A stretch of 7,315 nt of DNA from Desulfobacteraceae bacterium (GTDB lineage: Bacteria; Desulfobacterota; Desulfobacteria; Desulfobacterales; JAABSP01): NCBI GenBank assembly GCA_011390035.1, contig JAABTE010000128.1, positions 1 through 7,315 of the forward strand, written 5' to 3'. Below, piece by piece: positions 4,863 to 7,315 of the stretch. The notes under the pieces are model-generated. The model was given only the letters and a program-made list of their open reading frames with translations. It was not told the DNA's origin and searched no databases. A program made the position numbers and the translations under genes. Every line of letters begins with the position of its first letter. Position 1 is the stretch's first letter.

Positions 4863-5777
4863 TCACTTCAACCCCGCCACCTCATACAGCACATGCTCCC
4901 CCCGCTTGCCCCGGATGGGAATCCGGCAGGTGCGCCCTTCCCGGATCTCGTCCTTTATAAGGTTGCGCACCCGCTCGGAGATTAAAAAGGAGGTGCCCAG
5001 CTCCTTGTTGGCCGACTCGATGCGGCTGGCCAGGTTGACCGCGTCGCCGATGATGGTCTGCTTGCAGCCTTCCCGGCTGCCGATGGTGCCGGCCACCACC
5101 GTGCCCGAGTGCAGGCCGATGCCGATCTTGAAATCCCGGCCCCAGTTGGCCCGGACGTAGGGGACCATGCGGTTTTGAACCTCTTCGAGCATCTCAAGGC
5201 CGGCGGCCACGGAGCGGCGGGCGCCCTCGGCGGGGTCCGCGGTTTCGAAAAGGGCCATGAAGCCGTCGCCCATGTAGTTGTCGATGCGGCCGCCGTGCTT
5301 TTCGATCACCATCTCCATCCGGTGAAAGTAGCGTTTGAGGATGTGGATTACATCGTAGGGCAGCAGCGCCTCGGAAAGGGAGGTGAAGCCCCGGATGTCG
5401 GCGAACATGATGCACAGGAACTTCTCCTGGCCCTGGTGGATGGATGTCGGGCCGTTGACGAACAGGCTGGTGATATCCACGTCATCCTCGTCCAGCACCA
5501 GGCGGCGCAGGCGGATGTCGCCCTTGACATGGGTCTGGCAGGCCAGGCGAACCTCGGGCGGAAAGCCCATCCGCTTGGCGATGGCAGCTTCCGCGGGGGT
5601 GCGGGGGCCGCAGTGGTCCAGCCCTTCCAGGATCAGGGTCCGGCAGGTGGTGCAGCGGGCGCGTCCGCCGCAGCCCTGGGTGAGGGGGATCTGGTGCCGG
5701 TTGGCGATCTGGCGGATGGTCTCGCCCTCGCTGGCGACGACCTCCCTGCCGTCTGGCGCGAACGCGATTTTTGGCAT
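4863..5777 (-). CDS. 2Fe-2S ferredoxin-domain class III adenylate/guanylate cyclase
   Basis: 304 residues, cytoplasmic. Residues 1-95 are a plant-type 2Fe-2S ferredoxin domain with cluster ligands C36, C42, C45 (GCGGRARCTTC) and C80. Residues about 115-290 are a class III cyclase catalytic domain that makes cAMP or cGMP from the nucleoside triphosphate. Metal-binding aspartates are D127 (FADIRGFT) and D171 (MGDG). Transition-state residues N248 and R252 lie in IGDAVNLASRIE, and T241 occupies the second purine-contacting position as in class IIIb enzymes. The position that is usually the purine-binding lysine (IDKxxGD) is N167, so base choice cannot be read with confidence. The fused ferredoxin domain suggests control by cellular redox state. 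The ATG lies 75 bp after the hdrB stop on the same strand, with GGAAAG about 8 nt upstream; co-transcription with hdrCB is likely. The gene faces the zinc-ribbon gene convergently. Confidence 0.93.
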   Translation of the reverse strand: MPKIAFAPDGREVVASEGETIRQIANRHQIPLTQGCGGRARCTTCRTLILEGLDHCGPRTPAEAAIAKRMGFPPEVRLACQTHVKGDIRLRRLVLDEDDVDITSLFVNGPTSIHQGQEKFLCIMFADIRGFTSLSEALLPYDVIHILKRYFHRMEMVIEKHGGRIDNYMGDGFMALFETADPAEGARRSVAAGLEMLEEVQNRMVPYVRANWGRDFKIGIGLHSGTVVAGTIGSREGCKQTIIGDAVNLASRIESANKELGTSFLISERVRNLIKDEIREGRTCRIPIRGKRGEHVLYEVAGLK

Positions 5778-5852
5778 GGCGGATTCTTTCCGGCTAAGGT
5801 TATCTCACTTCCTTTTGGATGGATAGCACAAAGCCGCAAGAATCGCAATGGC

Positions 5853-6788
5853 TCAAATGGCGGCGGACACCCGGTCCATGAATGCCTTTTCCACCGCCAG
5901 ATTGTCCCCCAGGCTCACCGCCGCCTCGTCCAGCCCAGCGGCCAGCCCCAGAAGCTGGGGCAGGTAAAGCACGGTGATGGAAAGATCCTCCCCCGCCCGA
6001 TGCGACGCCTTTTTCTGATAGGCCTCCAGGTTGATCTGGCACATGGGGCAGACGGTGACCAGAAGATCCGCGCCGCGGGCCGCTGACAGGATGTCCGTGA
6101 TCAGGGCGATGCCCACCTCCGGGTCTGTGTTCATATGGGCAGCGCCGCAGCATCGGGCCGCCATGGACCAGGGGAAGACGTCGGCGCCGGCGGCGAGCAG
6201 CAGCGGGGTCATGGTGGCGGGGATCTCCGGGTCGTCGAAGACGGCGTAGGGGCGAAGGCACTGGCAGCCGTAATAGGGGGCCACGCGAAGGCCGGACAGG
6301 GGGCGGCGGACAACCTCGGAAAGGCGGTCGGGGCCGATGTCCCGGGACAGGATGTCCAGCAGGTGGCGCGTTCTGGGGCCGCCCTTGTTGTATTGCAGGC
6401 CGGCTTCCGCCAGGACGGTGTTGACCCGGGCCCGCAGGGAGGGGTTGCGCGCGGTTTCGATTTCGGCGCGTTTCAGGTTCAGATAGCATGCGCTGCAAGG
6501 GGTTAGGATGTCCGCCGGGGCGCCTGTTTTCGCTTTGGCGGCGGCGCCGGTTCCTGCTGTTGTGGCGAAGGCGCCGGCCTTTGCCAGATTCAGGGCCGGC
6601 AGGGCCAGCGACAGCAGCTCGCTTTCCGATGCGGCCGCGCTGGCGCCGCAGCAGTTCCAGTCCGGGATGTCTATCAGCTCGGCGCCGAGGGCGGCCATCA
6701 GTGCCCGGGTGGAGATATCATATTCCCTGGCCGTGCCCTCCAGGGAGCAGCCGGGGTAATAAAAATAGCGACGGGAAAAGCGGTTCAT
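5853..6788 (-). CDS. hdrB: heterodisulfide reductase subunit B-like protein (two CCG domains)
   Basis: 311 residues. HdrB carries the noncubane 4Fe-4S clusters that reduce disulfides (CoM-S-S-CoB in methanogens); in sulfate reducers the natural substrate is generally unknown. Both CCG domains are complete. The first has C14, C46-C47, C98 and C101 (YYPGCSLEG, NCCGAS, PCSACY). The second has C175, C213-C214, C247 and C250 (YYGCQC, RCCGAAH, CPMC). The gap between C47 and C98 holds 50 residues against about 35 in the family. The extra length is an Ala/Thr/Gly/Lys-rich stretch at about 72-93 (6510-6575), which looks like a low-complexity surface loop. The start overlaps the hdrC stop as ATGA (6785-6788), and GGAGG lies upstream at a good distance within hdrC. 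No HdrA is in the window; it may lie beyond the right edge. The ferredoxin-cyclase gene follows downstream. Confidence 0.94.
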   Translation of the reverse strand: MNRFSRRYFYYPGCSLEGTAREYDISTRALMAALGAELIDIPDWNCCGASAAASESELLSLALPALNLAKAGAFATTAGTGAAAKAKTGAPADILTPCSACYLNLKRAEIETARNPSLRARVNTVLAEAGLQYNKGGPRTRHLLDILSRDIGPDRLSEVVRRPLSGLRVAPYYGCQCLRPYAVFDDPEIPATMTPLLLAAGADVFPWSMAARCCGAAHMNTDPEVGIALITDILSAARGADLLVTVCPMCQINLEAYQKKASHRAGEDLSITVLYLPQLLGLAAGLDEAAVSLGDNLAVEKAFMDRVSAAI

Positions 6789-7315
6789 CGGGCCTCCTCC
6801 AGTTCCATGGCTTTTTTGAAGATGGGGGCCAGCGCACCGCTGCCGGCCGACGGCAGGCCCGGCTTTACCTTGCCCTTGCGCATCAGCCGGAGGCCCAGCG
6901 GCGCGAAGGAGAGCGGGAGCAGCGGGTTTTTCATGGACATGAAAAACAGGGTCATGAATTCGGTTTCCCGCACCCGGCCGTGGCGGCGGACGCTCTCCAG
7001 AAAGCTGGCGTGGAAGCGGACGTGTTTTTTGGCGGTGGCCGGAAAATGGCGGGCCTGGATGCGCTTTAAGGCGTTGATGGCGTCCGTCAGGGGCAGGCCA
7101 CGGGGGCAGCGCAGGACGCAGGCGTAGCAGGCCGAGCAGAGGGAGAAGGTTCGGGTGTTGAATAGGGCCTCGGCGGTCTGTTCGTCTGTTCCCATGATGA
7201 CCATTCGCCACATTTTGCGGGGGGTGATGTCCATGGCGAAGGCGTTGGGACAGGTGGCGGCGCAGGTGCCGCACTGGATGCAGGGTTGCACCATTTTTCG
7301 GACCGGGACGAGGAG
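6785..7315 (-). CDS. hdrC: heterodisulfide reductase subunit C-like protein, probably 5'-truncated by the window edge
   Basis: HdrC is the small electron-transfer subunit linking HdrA flavin/clusters to HdrB. It shows two CxxCxxCxxxCP cubane 4Fe-4S motifs, PCIQCGTCAATCPNA and LCSACYACVLRCPRG; counted from ATG 7294 the ligands are C5, C8, C11, C15 and C53, C56, C59, C63. The C-terminal half (RRHGRVRETEF, MKNPLLPL) is typical of the HdrC forms in sulfate reducers. ATG 7294 would give 169 residues, but no ribosome site precedes it and the frame stays open to the edge (adding LLVPVRK). HdrC normally has about 20-30 residues before the first cluster motif, so the true start is probably to the right of 7315. 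The stop overlaps the hdrB start by 4 bp. Confidence 0.92.
   Translation of the reverse strand, partial: LLVPVRKMVQPCIQCGTCAATCPNAFAMDITPRKMWRMVIMGTDEQTAEALFNTRTFSLCSACYACVLRCPRGLPLTDAINALKRIQARHFPATAKKHVRFHASFLESVRRHGRVRETEFMTLFFMSMKNPLLPLSFAPLGLRLMRKGKVKPGLPSAGSGALAPIFKKAMELEEAR

Noticed and set aside
4637..4960. Plus-strand open frame reading into the cyclase 3' end
   Set aside because: It has no ribosome site and overlaps the cyclase antisense. The part around 4750-4860 looks somewhat protein-like, but I cannot assign a family.
5109..6086. Plus-strand open frame of 325 codons
   Set aside because: It is antisense to the ferredoxin-cyclase and hdrB, both of which have complete catalytic or cluster motifs.

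Overview
The window is GC-rich, apart from AT-rich patches between genes. It looks like chromosomal DNA of an anaerobic member of the Desulfobacterota, probably a sulfate reducer of the Desulfobacteraceae/Desulfosarcinaceae kind. That is an inference from gene content: an HdrC/HdrB pair, a cNMP-binding protein ending in a DUF4388-type domain, and a cyclase with a 2Fe-2S ferredoxin domain. No ribosomal RNA or other taxonomic marker is present.

Layout. Positions 1-320 hold no convincing gene: a 12-bp tandem repeat runs off the left edge, followed by a short copy of a dispersed GC-rich element (91-190) and a putative promoter region. Plus-strand genes follow. A 596-residue fusion (pentapeptide repeats, cysteine-rich middle domain, cNMP-binding domain, DUF4388-like domain) overlaps a CorA-type Mg2+/Co2+ channel gene by 4 bp. 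A 200-bp gap is filled by ten degenerate repeats spaced at 16 bp. Then come a membrane protein with a C-terminal J-like domain whose HPD motif reads HPA, and a 78-residue zinc-ribbon/one-TM protein. The gap 4330-4862 lies between convergent genes. It contains a large inverted-repeat element that is a longer version of the element at 91-190, plus a separate 10-bp-stem hairpin. The right third is a minus-strand operon: hdrC (open to the right edge), hdrB (overlapping by 4 bp), then, after 75 bp, a class III nucleotide cyclase with an N-terminal 2Fe-2S ferredoxin domain.

How the genes may work together. HdrB and HdrC would carry electrons through noncubane and cubic 4Fe-4S clusters, with partner subunits outside the window. 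The ferredoxin-cyclase behind them could report redox state as a cyclic nucleotide. The window also encodes a protein with a cNMP-binding fold coupled to a divalent-cation channel, so a redox-to-cNMP-to-Mg2+ link can be imagined. However, that fold lacks the usual phosphate-binding arginine, so the link is only a hypothesis. The most unusual features are the four-part fusion protein, the Hdr/ferredoxin-cyclase gene cluster, the long and collapsed forms of one dispersed palindromic element, and the strict 16-bp periodicity of the 3216-3375 spacer.
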